Of a DNA stretch of 64,000 bases, positions 56,287 to 64,000 are shown piece by piece. The translations under genes and the position numbers were made by a program. The stretch's first letter is position 1; each line of letters opens with the position of its first letter. The notes beneath the pieces were generated by a model. It did no database searches, had not been told where the DNA came from, and saw only the letters and a program-made list of their open reading frames with translations. This DNA comes from Rhodotorula mucilaginosa (lineage: Eukaryota; Basidiomycota; Microbotryomycetes; Sporidiobolales; Sporidiobolaceae), in assembly GCA_034406715.1 (NCBI GenBank), contig CP137872.1, positions 1,054,001 through 1,118,000 on the forward strand, written 5' to 3'.

Positions 56287-56730
56287 GGGAGATAGATGGA
56301 AAGAAAATTCTTGTTTCAAGTCATCTTGAGCTCACAAGCCCATGTAGATCAAGGATACAAGGATACTACACAAAGTGATGAAAGGCCCAAAGAAAACACC
56401 TGCTCTTTTGAGTCAGGGAAAATTAGCTTGGAAGGAATGAGGGGGGGGGGGTTAATATAGAGAGATGTTAGGAGAAGGGAGGGGAGAATCAAAACAGAAC
56501 AGAACTCAAGAAGGGGGATCCTCCGAGGGCGGGCAATAGAACGAGTCAAATTGTCCGGAGTCAGCGAGGAACCGGAGCATCACCTTTGTCGTGCGTGGGT
56601 CACTGAGGAGGTAAGAGAGAGAGGAGGGTTTCAAGTTGGAGGGTGGAGCGGAGGGTAATGCCGCATGACAGAGGTGGCAATGGAGTGTCAGTGTGGCACA
56701 AGGCGCAGAGGACATGTCTGACATGTCGTC
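56287..56730 (-). mobile_element. LINE 3' end, unit 1 copy
   Basis: Minus-strand non-LTR retroelement fragment. The end of its open frame reads SSLSYLLSDPRTTKVMLRFL then ADSGQFDSFYCP, like the extreme C-terminus of LINE reverse transcriptase proteins. The 3' UTR contains the family word (read on +) TGTTTCAAGTCATCTTGAGC and CCCATGTAGAT. A GATA-like tail (GGGAGATAGATGG) at about 56,287 marks the 3' terminus. The upstream part of the element is absent. Confidence 0.65.
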
Positions 56731-56882
56731 AGTCAGCTTTTTTGAACCTCCTTGTCTCTGGCCTAAGGCTTTGCTGACAGTAGAGCAAGGTATGTTGACT
56801 CTGCATTGTTCTGTCTAATATTTGAGCTGATAGTAGAGAAACGCTGCCAATTCTGCTGCCAGATTTATGAGTGACGGATTTG

Positions 56883-56974
56883 CGCGGATTGCTCCAGTAG
56901 AAGGACCCGTGCGTGCTGCACAGAAGTTTGCAAGAAACTTGAGTCTACCGCCTTAACCGCTCGGCCATCTGTCC
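56883..56974 (-). pseudogene. 3'-truncated tRNA-Leu(CAA) copy, unit 2
   Basis: Identical to the 5' part of the intact tRNA-Leu through the D arm, anticodon arm, intron and variable arm. It then stops: the T arm, B box and 3' acceptor strand are replaced by unrelated sequence (GTGACGGATTTG on +). Without a B box it should not support RNA polymerase III transcription, and no acceptor stem could form. Confidence 0.9.
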
Positions 56975-58339
56975 CTTGGATGTGTGAAGTGACTGCCGGT
57001 TGCAGTGTCAGCCCCAGGACTGCAGAGGAAGGTGCAGAATGCCTGCCCGGAGGAGCCAAAGGGAAGTGTGAATTGGCAGAAACCGACTGCGTTCCCACTG
57101 TCAAAGTGTGAAGCCTGAGACTCCAAGGTACAGGCAGACAAGCAGGCTAACCTTCTGTAAGATGCATCCTGCTGCTGCTGGTTCCTCACCCCCTAGGCAG
57201 GAGGGCTCTGCAACAAAGGGTCGCAAATCTGCGGGCTGAGAAGGCCAACCGGTTCCGTCTTTCCAGACAACTCCCTCCCCTCCGTAGTTATAGCCCTATG
57301 TGTTTGTTAAAGCTGCAGTCCTACAGGCAACCTCCTGTGTGGCCAGGGAGAGGGCCAGCAAGCGGCATGCCTGACATCATCACCACACCAACTTCTTGCT
57401 AATTCAGCAAGGGCAGTGCAGATGTTCCACTTGCCTTTAGACACACCGCCCTGTGCTTGCTCCTCTGCAAGGGGAATAGAGAAAGTGTACAACACCTGCC
57501 TGTGTGAGTTGGGGCAAGCCCAAGATCTGTAGTCAGGAAATGTTTCAGTTCCACAGTGGCCACTTCATTCTGCCCGATCTGCTACGATACAAGCGATCCC
57601 GCGCTCCGAGTTGATCCAAAAAAGGCAGGTGTTGCAGAAGAGGAGGAAGTGGCATTTCCAATGCAGGTGTGTGGTTCACCACTGAAAAGTTGGGAGGGAG
57701 GGAGAAGCCAGGTCTGGATCTGTAATGAAAACACAAAGACCACCTCCTCGCGGGATCTGCACCGCTTGCACTCTGGTCTGTCCCTCGTCACAGCCGCAAC
57801 GCTCACTTCAGTTGTGTCATGGGCCATGCAAGGTGTGACTGTGAAATCAAAGAGCTAACATCACGCGTGTCAACAAGATCTCTGACTGTCACATGTTTGC
57901 CTTTGTTCTCTTTGTCTGACTATGGCTAGCTTCCTCTGTCATCACACTCCTTTCCTCTCCTCTTGCAAGCAGGGAACTGTAAAGTAGAAGAGACTCGGAA
58001 TCAAAATAGGGACCTGAGGTGGAGAGAGACAAAGCTAGCAACCAAAGGAGGAGGATGCCAGCCCAACCGGAATTCATGCTTGTGTAGTACCTTCTGAGCC
58101 GCCTCCCAACGCTTTTGAGCCGCCTGTCATTCCTTGATGGGAGGGGAAACCCGGGATAGGTGGGTGGACAGAACCTCCACCTCAAAGTGAAAATGTCAGA
58201 TCCGTGAGGTCTGGCACTGCACCACGTTACGAGCTCAGTTGTGGCACAGTAACACTCTACTTTCCATGGGTGAGCTTTACAGGTGTCCCAGATTTGTCAA
58301 CCAGTCAAGAGCCCTTTCTGCTTGCCAAGTTTGCCCTGG

Positions 58340-58566
58340 TGTAAGGACCCGGCGCGGTCCTCACTCGATGGAACTCACGCGGAATGGGAAGGTCGAGACG
58401 TCGCGAGCTTGCGAGCTCGCCGCCTGGGTTCTCTCTCACTCATACACGAGCTGACGAGTAGAATCCAGTAATACACACTAGGGTCCCGCTAGCTCGCTCC
58501 GCCCCGCTAGCTCGCTCCGCTCGGCGAGAGAGTGTTCGCTCGGTTCATTCAACACCGAGCGTTCCA
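58340..58566 (+). mobile_element. Solo LTR, unit 2 copy
   Basis: Same 227-bp LTR and CCTGG duplication as in unit 1, carried along by the tandem duplication rather than inserted independently. It is a fossil. Confidence 0.8.
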
Positions 58567-59006
58567 CCTGGTCAATACCGTCTGCATCGCAGAGACCTCG
58601 TGCTCCTCCTCACTCCCGTATGGCAAGGTGACAGGGAGTTGCTTGAGTTGCACTGGTAGCAATGCAGAGCTGTTTTCTGACATATTTCCCCTTTGCTAGG
58701 ACTGGCGTCCTGCGGACTTGTTGCGCTCTGGCTCCCTCAAGGCCTTTTCCCAGATCTAAGTCCTTCTCACTCACTTGTCTGTGTTTGAACCTTTGCTGAC
58801 ATTATCTCCCCCCCTAGATTACTAGCCTATTCTCTGGCTCAAGATCAAGACAATGATGTGTTACTAGGATGAGGCACCAAGTGGAGGGTCAGAGGAGGAT
58901 CTTGGGCACATTTTGATGTAGCTCGCCCTCAGGCTCCCCTTCCCTCCCCCTTCAGTGCCGTATCTCACAATCTACACTCAAGTCAGTGTTATTGTTGAGC
59001 ATCTCT

Positions 59007-59247
59007 CTATGGTCAAATCCTTGTCAGCAGAGTAGCCCCGTCTTGCCTTCACTTGGGAAGGGTGCCCTCTGCACCCTCTGCACCCTTCCTGGGGTCTCCA
59101 GCAACACTTTGACCAGATCTTGATGTGATGGGCGCTGGACCAGTAAATTCTGGTGTCCTGGTTTGGGAACACTGCACACTATGCTTGCAACATCCACAGT
59201 GTATCATCCACAGTCAAATGGGAAGGCTGAAAACACGCTGTAAGGCT
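59007..59247 (+). mobile_element. Ty3/gypsy integrase fragment, unit 2 copy
   Basis: Duplicate of the unit 1 scrap, broken. Confidence 0.6.
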
Positions 59248-59733
59248 CTCACCTCATGACAAGCAGCGGAGGTGTGATACAGCCAATGAGGTATCTATAC
59301 GCAACACCAGATCCATGCAAGATGCTGCATGGCAGTTTCCAACACTGTGGGGACAGAAAGTGGGTGAGGGCCAAAGGATGAAGCTGGGAAGGAGTGTAAG
59401 CATGATTGGATACCCAAAATGGGCACAGCAACCCTAAGGTGTTGATGGATGAAGTATTGTAGCATTGGGGGCAAAGAACCAGGCAGCAGAGTGAAGTGAA
59501 GGCACGGAAGGAGAGAGACAATGAAGTTCTCCTATGTACACAACTACACAACCCGCTCTCTGATACAGCTGCCACAAGAGGGATTGCTCCTGAACACCCA
59601 GGAACTTAGCAATTCCATGAGGGAAGACTTGCAAGCATTGCACAAGGCTTGCACTGGCAACATTGTGAGGAGGAGGAGAGGGGAACCCTCCCGCACAGAG
59701 AGTCTAGAATGAGAAGGGAAGAGGAGGATGTAC

Positions 59734-60177
59734 GGGAGATAGATGGAAAGAAAATTCTTGTTTCAAGTCATCTTGAGCTCACAAGCCCATGTAGATCAAG
59801 GATACAAGGATACTACACAAAGTGATGAAAGGCCCAAAGAAAACACCTGCTCTTTTGAGTCAGGGAAAATTAGCTTGGAAGGAATGAGGGGGGGGGGGTT
59901 AATATAGAGAGATGTTAGGAGAAGGGAGGGGAGAATCAAAACAGAACAGAACTCAAGAAGGGGGATCCTCCGAGGGCGGGCAATAGAACGAGTCAAATTG
60001 TCCGGAGTCAGCGAGGAACCGGAGCATCACCTTTGTCGTGCGTGGGTCACTGAGGAGGTAAGAGAGAGAGGAGGGTTTCAAGTTGGAGGGTGGAGCGGAG
60101 GGTAATGCCGCATGACAGAGGTGGCAATGGAGTGTCAGTGTGGCACAAGGCGCAGAGGACATGTCTGACATGTCGTC
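59734..60177 (-). mobile_element. LINE 3' end, unit 2 copy
   Basis: Duplicate of the unit 1 LINE fragment, including the GATA-like tail and C-terminal coding scrap. Confidence 0.65.
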
Positions 60178-60329
60178 AGTCAGCTTTTTTGAACCTCCTT
60201 GTCTCTGGCCTAAGGCTTTGCTGACAGTAGAGCAAGGTATGTTGACTCTGCATTGTTCTGTCTAATATTTGAGCTGATAGTAGAGAAACGCTGCCAATTC
60301 TGCTGCCAGATTTATGAGTGACGGATTTG

Positions 60330-60421
60330 CGCGGATTGCTCCAGTAGAAGGACCCGTGCGTGCTGCACAGAAGTTTGCAAGAAACTTGAGTCTACCGCCT
60401 TAACCGCTCGGCCATCTGTCC
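60330..60421 (-). pseudogene. 3'-truncated tRNA-Leu(CAA) copy, unit 3
   Basis: Same truncation as in unit 2: the T arm and 3' acceptor strand are missing, and sequence up to the 5' end is otherwise intact. Confidence 0.88.
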
Positions 60422-60895
60422 CTTGGATGTGTGAAGTGACTGCCGGTTGCAGTGTCAGCCCCAGGACTGCAGAGGAAGGTGCAGAATGCCTGCCCGGAGG
60501 AGCCAAAGGGAAGTGTGAATTGGCAGAAACCGACTGCGTTCCCACTGTCAAAGTGTGAAGCCTGAGACTCCAAGGTACAGGCAGACAAGCAGGCTAACCT
60601 TCTGTAAGATGCATCCTGCTGCTGCTGGTTCCTCACTCACCCCCTAGGCAGGAGGGCTCTGCAACAAAGGGTCGCAAATCTGCGGGCTGAGAAGGCCAAC
60701 CGGTTCCGTCTTTCCAGACAACTCCCTCCCCTCCGTAGTTATAGCCCTATGTGTTTGTTAAAGCTGCAGTCCTACAGGCAACCTCCTGTGTGGCCAGGGA
60801 GAGGGCCAGCAAGTGGCATGCCTGATACTGTAATTCAGCAAGGGCAGTGTAGATGTTTGTTCCGCTTGCCTTTACAAGCACTGCCCTGTACTTAA
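60330..60895. repeat. Tandem repeat, partial unit 3
   Basis: It repeats the unit from the tRNA fragment onward and is near-identical to about 60,830. It then shows a short deletion and more divergence (AATTCAGCAAGGGCAGTG is still recognisable near 60,833-60,850), and homology fades by about 60,895 where LINE sequence begins. A CACTCACC expansion near 60,635 distinguishes it from units 1 and 2. Confidence 0.88.
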
Positions 60896-60897
60896 CT

Positions 60898-61075
60898 CTG
60901 TTCCATGTCATGTTGAGCTATAGGAAGCCTACGTAGACAAAGATACTCAAAGCACAGGAGGGAGATAACAGGAAGAGGACAGCAGACTAGGGATAGCGTG
61001 GTATAGGAGAGGGATAGACTGAAACCACCTGGTCAGGACTCTGGTGGCAGGCAGTAGGGCAAGTCAAAGCGGCCT
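60898..61075 (-). mobile_element. Diverged LINE 3' fragment
   Basis: Read on +, CATGTTGAGCTATAGGAAGC then CTACGTAGACAAAGATAC matches the family 3' UTR with many changes. The stretch ends near AAGTCAAAGCGGCCTGAAT, which corresponds to the AGTCAAATTGCCCCGAGT region of the neighbouring copy. It may be the 3' part of the element whose coding scrap reappears at 62,268-62,650. Confidence 0.5.
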
Positions 61076-61076
61076 G

Positions 61077-62264
61077 AATAGAGAGATAAGTCTTGTTTCA
61101 AGTCATGTCAAGCTAGAAAGCCCATGTAGACTGAGACGTTACACAAAGCGAAGGGGTGGGAGGAAAGGGCTGAAGAAAAAAAACCTGTTCTTCTTGAGTC
61201 AGGAAAATTGGGTTGGAAAGAGGGGAATAGGTCAAAGGAGGTGAGGGAAGAGGAGAAGATGCAAGTGAGAGCAAGGCATGGACGGGGAGGAGAGCTATGG
61301 GCAGAAGGGGGGGAGGATCCGCTGGTGGTGAGTGAAGTGAGTCAAATTGCCCCGAGTTGGTGAGGTAGCGGTGAGTTGTCTTGGTGGTGGAGGGATTGTC
61401 AAGCAAGAAGAAGAGGTGGGGAGGTGTGTTTGCGGAGTTCCAAGAGGAGGGCGGCGCGGGCAGCAATGTAGAGAGGGCAGAGGAGGAGGAAGCGCTTGCG
61501 GGACTAAACTTCCCCGCATTCACACAGCTCCTTGTCCGGGTCAAAGTGGGCGCGATAGGTGCAGAGGTTGCATACCCCGGTGCGTAGCCGGGAAAGCAAA
61601 GTCGATTGCCGACAGGTAAGCTGAGCGAGGACTCAAGAGAAAGAAGGACCGGGGGAAGCTTTGGTGATTGCGCGGAGTCTGGTGCTCATTGCCGCTGGCA
61701 CCCAGCCCGTGGCCCGTTGCTGACGGAGAGCGGCTTGGTAGCTAGCCCATATCGCTGAGACACTTTTGGGGAGCTCCCAACCGCCGCTGAGGCGTCTGTT
61801 GCCGAGGTCACAATCATTTTTCCTGCCTCAATGAGGAGGTTTTTTCTTCGGGCCTTTCCTCGCTTCCCTCACTCGAGTAGTATCCACGGTCTACATGGCT
61901 TCTATAGCTCGATATGACTTGAAACGCGAATTATCTATCTATCTATCGAGGTCACAATCATGCATTGAAGGCGCTCGGTCGGCGATCCTTCGAGTCGTCA
62001 TCACCAAGTCACTTCCTGCCTCCTCCCTCATACTTGCTGTTGCCTCCGTCGCTGGAGGACAATTCGCTGGCGGCCTTAAGGTCAAACACCATGACCGGGT
62101 AGTCTCGCCTCGCCCTCGCGCGCCTCTCGCAAGCGGCTGTCGACTTTGCAAGCGCACGGCTCGCCTCCTCAACCGCCGTCTTCGCTAACTCATCCGCTTC
62201 TTCGTTGCTGTCGATGCCCACGTGGCAACTCAGCAAAGAAGCGGAGTGTGACCTTCGTCGCAAG
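61077..62264 (-). mobile_element. LINE relic with RNase H and C-terminal RT segments
   Basis: Minus-strand non-LTR retrotransposon relic. From its 5' side: an RNase H end (CHVGIDSNEEADELAKTAVE, about 62,200-62,260); after an inserted element, a helical segment WELPKSVSAIWASYQAALRQ (about 61,720-61,800); then TYRAHFDPDKELCECGEV and RKRFLLLCPLYIAARAALLL (about 61,440-61,560), the zinc-binding C-terminus typical of LINE proteins; then a 3' UTR and a GATA-like tail (AATAGAGAGATAAG) at 61,077. In-frame stops, for example after CECGEV, show that it is dead. RNase H followed by a C-terminal CxCG...C motif suggests the I/Tad-type lineage. Confidence 0.75.
61818..61946 (+). mobile_element. Short 5'-truncated LINE-family copy with 15-bp target duplication
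   Basis: 129 bp from TTTTTCCTGCCTCAATGAGG to a TATCTATCTATCTAT tail, flanked exactly by CGAGGTCACAATCAT at 61803-61817 and 61947-61961. It lies in plus orientation inside the minus-strand LINE relic. Its 3' portion is the reverse complement of the 3' UTR word found in the other copies. It is therefore a truncated insertion of the same family, or a SINE sharing its tail. Confidence 0.85.
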
Positions 62265-62660
62265 CGGTCACCAAGGAGGTGGATGAGCGAGGGGAATTTG
62301 TGTCAGAGAGTGGCGAGGAAAGGCACGCGCGGAGAGGGACAGAGCGGGCAGTGAAGGAAGAAGTGCTCCGCAAGCGCACAGCAGTCTTTCTGGCTCAAAA
62401 TGCGCCGTGTATGCGCCAAGGTTGCAAGCGCCAGTGCATATTCGGGTGAGAAGGGTGGATTGGCATCTCGAGAGTGACGAGTGGAAGTGAGAGAAGGAGT
62501 GGCCAGGTGGGAAGGGAGCGACAGCGCGAAGTTGGCCGCCTGTCAACGACAATGCCCAAGGTGCTGTCTAAGCGGAATTTCGAGCTGCTTTGAAAGCGGA
62601 CCAGCCTGCGGAGAGGCTTCTGGGTAGTAAGCAACCGTGTCTGATCTTGCTAGAGCTGTT
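62265..62660 (-). mobile_element. Second LINE C-terminal fragment
   Basis: It reads LLTRICTGACNLGAYTAHFE then LLCACGA, equivalent to the post-RNase H CxCG region of LINE proteins. It lies on the 5' side of the RNase H end of the neighbouring relic, the wrong order for one element. It is therefore a separate, older copy, probably split by the insertion of the neighbour. Confidence 0.6.
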
Positions 62661-62699
62661 GAGAGGCGGCAAGGGTGGAACGGCAGATGATGTCTGTCC

Positions 62700-64000
62700 A
62701 ATTCTTTAAACTTGGAATTTATCCTATCCTATCCGGCTCAGCCTCCTTTGCCCTCCTCCTCATCACTGTCATTGCTGCTATCGCTTGTGCACAACTCCGC
62801 ATACTCATTTGCTGGACGAGGGCCAGGAGCGGGAGAGCCTCGGTCGTGACGTTGACAACCATTCGCAGTTGGGATGTGATGTCACCCTGCTCCATCTGCT
62901 CTCGGACAAAGTGCTCCATCAGGCGGAGGTGCCGAGTGCAATTGTGGAACTGCGGGCTGCGCAAGAGGGCATTGGTGCCTCCATTGTTGCCAAAGGGAGC
63001 CTGACCGATTTGCCAGATCCTTGCGCAAGCCCAGACAAGGGCTGCAACAGGTGGAAGTCAAGCATTCCCTTGGGGTACACGCCAGGACGCAGATGACCGC
63101 AGCTCAGTGCGAGTTGCCTGGCCGCGCGGCGTGGCGGCCCAGAACGCTCACAGCGTAGCACAGATTGAGGCGCATCCCAAGCATGGGTACACGAGGGAAC
63201 TGACGGCTTGGAGGCAGCGTGAGCGGAAGGCATGGGTAGGGGCGTGGGCCTCTGGAGCAACGGCAAGCTGCAAGTTTGGCTGCATTGGGGTCAGAGGTTG
63301 CCAAGGCGGAGCAGGAGTCTCCGAGGTACATGCGCTGGGTCAGGAATATTCCACCAGTTGAGCGGCAATGCACCTGGATGCCCAAGATGAACTTGGTTTT
63401 GCCGAGATCCTTGATGCCGTACTCGCGTTTGAGGCCGTCTTGGATCTGCTGGATCTCTCCCACTCTTTCCTACCTGATTTTCCTGCCTCATTGAGGAGGG
63501 GCTCTCCTCGCTTCCTTCACTTTGAGTAGTATCCGCGGTCTACATGGGCTCCTATAGCTCGAAATGACCTGAAACGCGACTTATCCATCTATCTATCTGC
63601 TAGATCTTGTCCAGGTCAGGCAAGACAATGGGAAGGTCGTCAACGTGAAGGGCAATGTAATGCGTGTGCCCTCCCTTGCTGCGGACGTTGATGCAGGCAT
63701 CCGACTTGGTGCGCTGGTAGCCGAGTCCTTCCAGGGTCGCATGGATCCGGTGATTCCAGATGCGGCCGGCCTGCTTGAGGCCGTACAGCGCGCGATCGAG
63801 TTTGAGGACCTTGCCGGCGTACTCGCTGTCGTCGATGCCTTCCGGTACGCGCATGTACAGTTCCTCCTCGAGTGCGCCGTGGAGGTACGCCTTGTCGACG
63901 TCGGCCTGATGGACATGAAGGCGGTGGCGGGCGGCAAGAGCGAGTAGGACGCGGATCGAGGTGAACTTGACCACGGGCGCGAACGTCTCGCGGAAGTCGA
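62700..64000 (-). mobile_element. Ty1/copia retrotransposon relic, 3' part of pol, continues past the window
   Basis: Minus-strand copia pol. From the right edge: the first half of the reverse transcriptase (about 63,600-64,000; words [19 protein letters not shown] and [13 protein letters not shown]), the second half (about 63,340-63,456; LGKTKFILGIQV), and a decayed RNase H end (about 62,720-63,060; HFVREQMEQGD). It is broken, with several breaks in addition to an inserted LINE-family copy at 63457-63595. No LTR is recognised at the left end. The right part is much better preserved than the left. It is a fossil of moderate age. Confidence 0.85.
63457..63595 (+). mobile_element. Short LINE-family copy inserted in the copia relic
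   Basis: 139 bp sharing its last 120 bp with the 61,818 copy (CCTGCCTCATTGAGGAGG, GAGTAGTATCCGCGGTCTAC, tail ATCTATCTATC). It extends about 20 bp further at its 5' side. Flanking 12-mers TCTGCTGGATCT (63445-63456) and TCTGCTAGATCT (63596-63607) differ at one position and look like its target-site duplication. Confidence 0.8.

Larger units (their letters stand above)
53436..56882. repeat. Tandem 3,447-bp repeat, unit 1
   Basis: First copy of a directly repeated unit. Its left boundary (CGCGGATTGCTCC at 53436) lies in the tRNA-Leu gene between variable arm and T arm. Its right boundary is the identical word at 56883. Content from left to right: tRNA 5' portion (minus), about 1.3 kb of unidentified TG/CA-rich DNA, a solo LTR, a gypsy integrase scrap, more unidentified DNA, and a LINE 3' end (minus). 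By eye it differs from unit 2 at under about ten positions, so the duplication is recent. Open frames inside it repeat exactly in unit 2 and carry no recognised host function. Confidence 0.95.
56883..60329. repeat. Tandem 3,447-bp repeat, unit 2
   Basis: Second full copy, offset by exactly 3,447 bp from unit 1 at all landmarks tested (tRNA fragment, LTR start, LINE tail). Differences noticed include CCTCCACCCCTAG versus CCTCACCCCCTAG near 57,187, GATGGG versus GAAGGG near 59,058, and single changes near 57,483, 57,594 and 57,676. Confidence 0.95.

Noticed and set aside
54109-57858. Repeated 100-codon frames at 54109 and 57556, and other short frames duplicated in the array
   Set aside because: They recur only because the unit is duplicated. 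There is no similarity to known proteins, no intron structure, and they overlap repeat fragments.
53436-60895. Possibility that the direct repeats form a CRISPR-like or rDNA-like array
   Set aside because: The unit is 3.4 kb, carries no rRNA sequence, and is a mosaic of tRNA and retroelement pieces in a eukaryotic genome.

Overview
The window looks like nuclear DNA of a basidiomycete red yeast, most likely Pucciniomycotina (Rhodotorula/Sporobolomyces-like). The genes are GC-rich and closely packed. Introns are numerous and short (about 50-110 nt), with GTGAGT/GTAAGT-type donors and CTGAC-like branch sites. The recognisable proteins are ordinary eukaryotic housekeeping proteins. No bacterial operon, CRISPR array or prophage is visible. 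Species placement is inference.

Positions 1-51,400 are a gene-rich arm. In order: CEF1/CDC5 (-, partial), a CAMK-type kinase (+), the iron-sulfur assembly protein CIA1 (-), HIS5 (+), a TRIC-like membrane protein (-), a peroxisomal 2,4-dienoyl-CoA reductase ending in SKL (-), a Ser/Pro/Asp-rich protein (-), RPS17 (-) and RPS22 (+) back to back, ELP6 (+), two F-box-like proteins (+,+), a THO1/SAP protein (-), a VPS3844-type membrane protein (+), an OGFr-domain protein (-), prefoldin subunit 4 (-), a PRKRIP1/DUF1168 splicing protein (+), a hypothetical nuclear protein (-), a GPI-type aspartic protease (-), RRP40 (-), ADA2 (+), lysyl-tRNA synthetase (+), gamma-tubulin complex component 3 (-), DPH4 (-) and a GPI-type chitin deacetylase (+). 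Several genes form tight divergent pairs sharing 140-420 bp: CIA1/HIS5, RPS17/RPS22, THO1/VPS3844, PFD4/PRKRIP1 and RRP40/ADA2.

From about 51,400 to the end the character changes. There are no supported host protein genes, CpG is sparser, and repeats dominate. A 1.3 kb stretch carries clustered ATCCGCC motifs in opposite orientations at its two ends. At 53,412 lies an intron-containing tRNA-Leu(CAA). A tandem array of a 3,447-bp unit (two full copies and one partial) starts inside this tRNA. Each unit is a mosaic: a 5' tRNA fragment, unidentified DNA, a 227-bp solo LTR with a 5-bp target duplication, a Ty3/gypsy integrase scrap, and the 3' end of a LINE. Beyond the array are nested LINE relics with GATA-type tails, short 5'-truncated copies of the same family with target-site duplications, and a broken Ty1/copia element running off the right edge.

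The points most worth a second look are the tRNA-anchored tandem array, the RPS17 start codon split by a 513-nt intron, the two-start (mitochondrial/cytosolic) lysyl-tRNA synthetase, a GC-AG intron with microexons in CEF1, and the nested retroelement graveyard.
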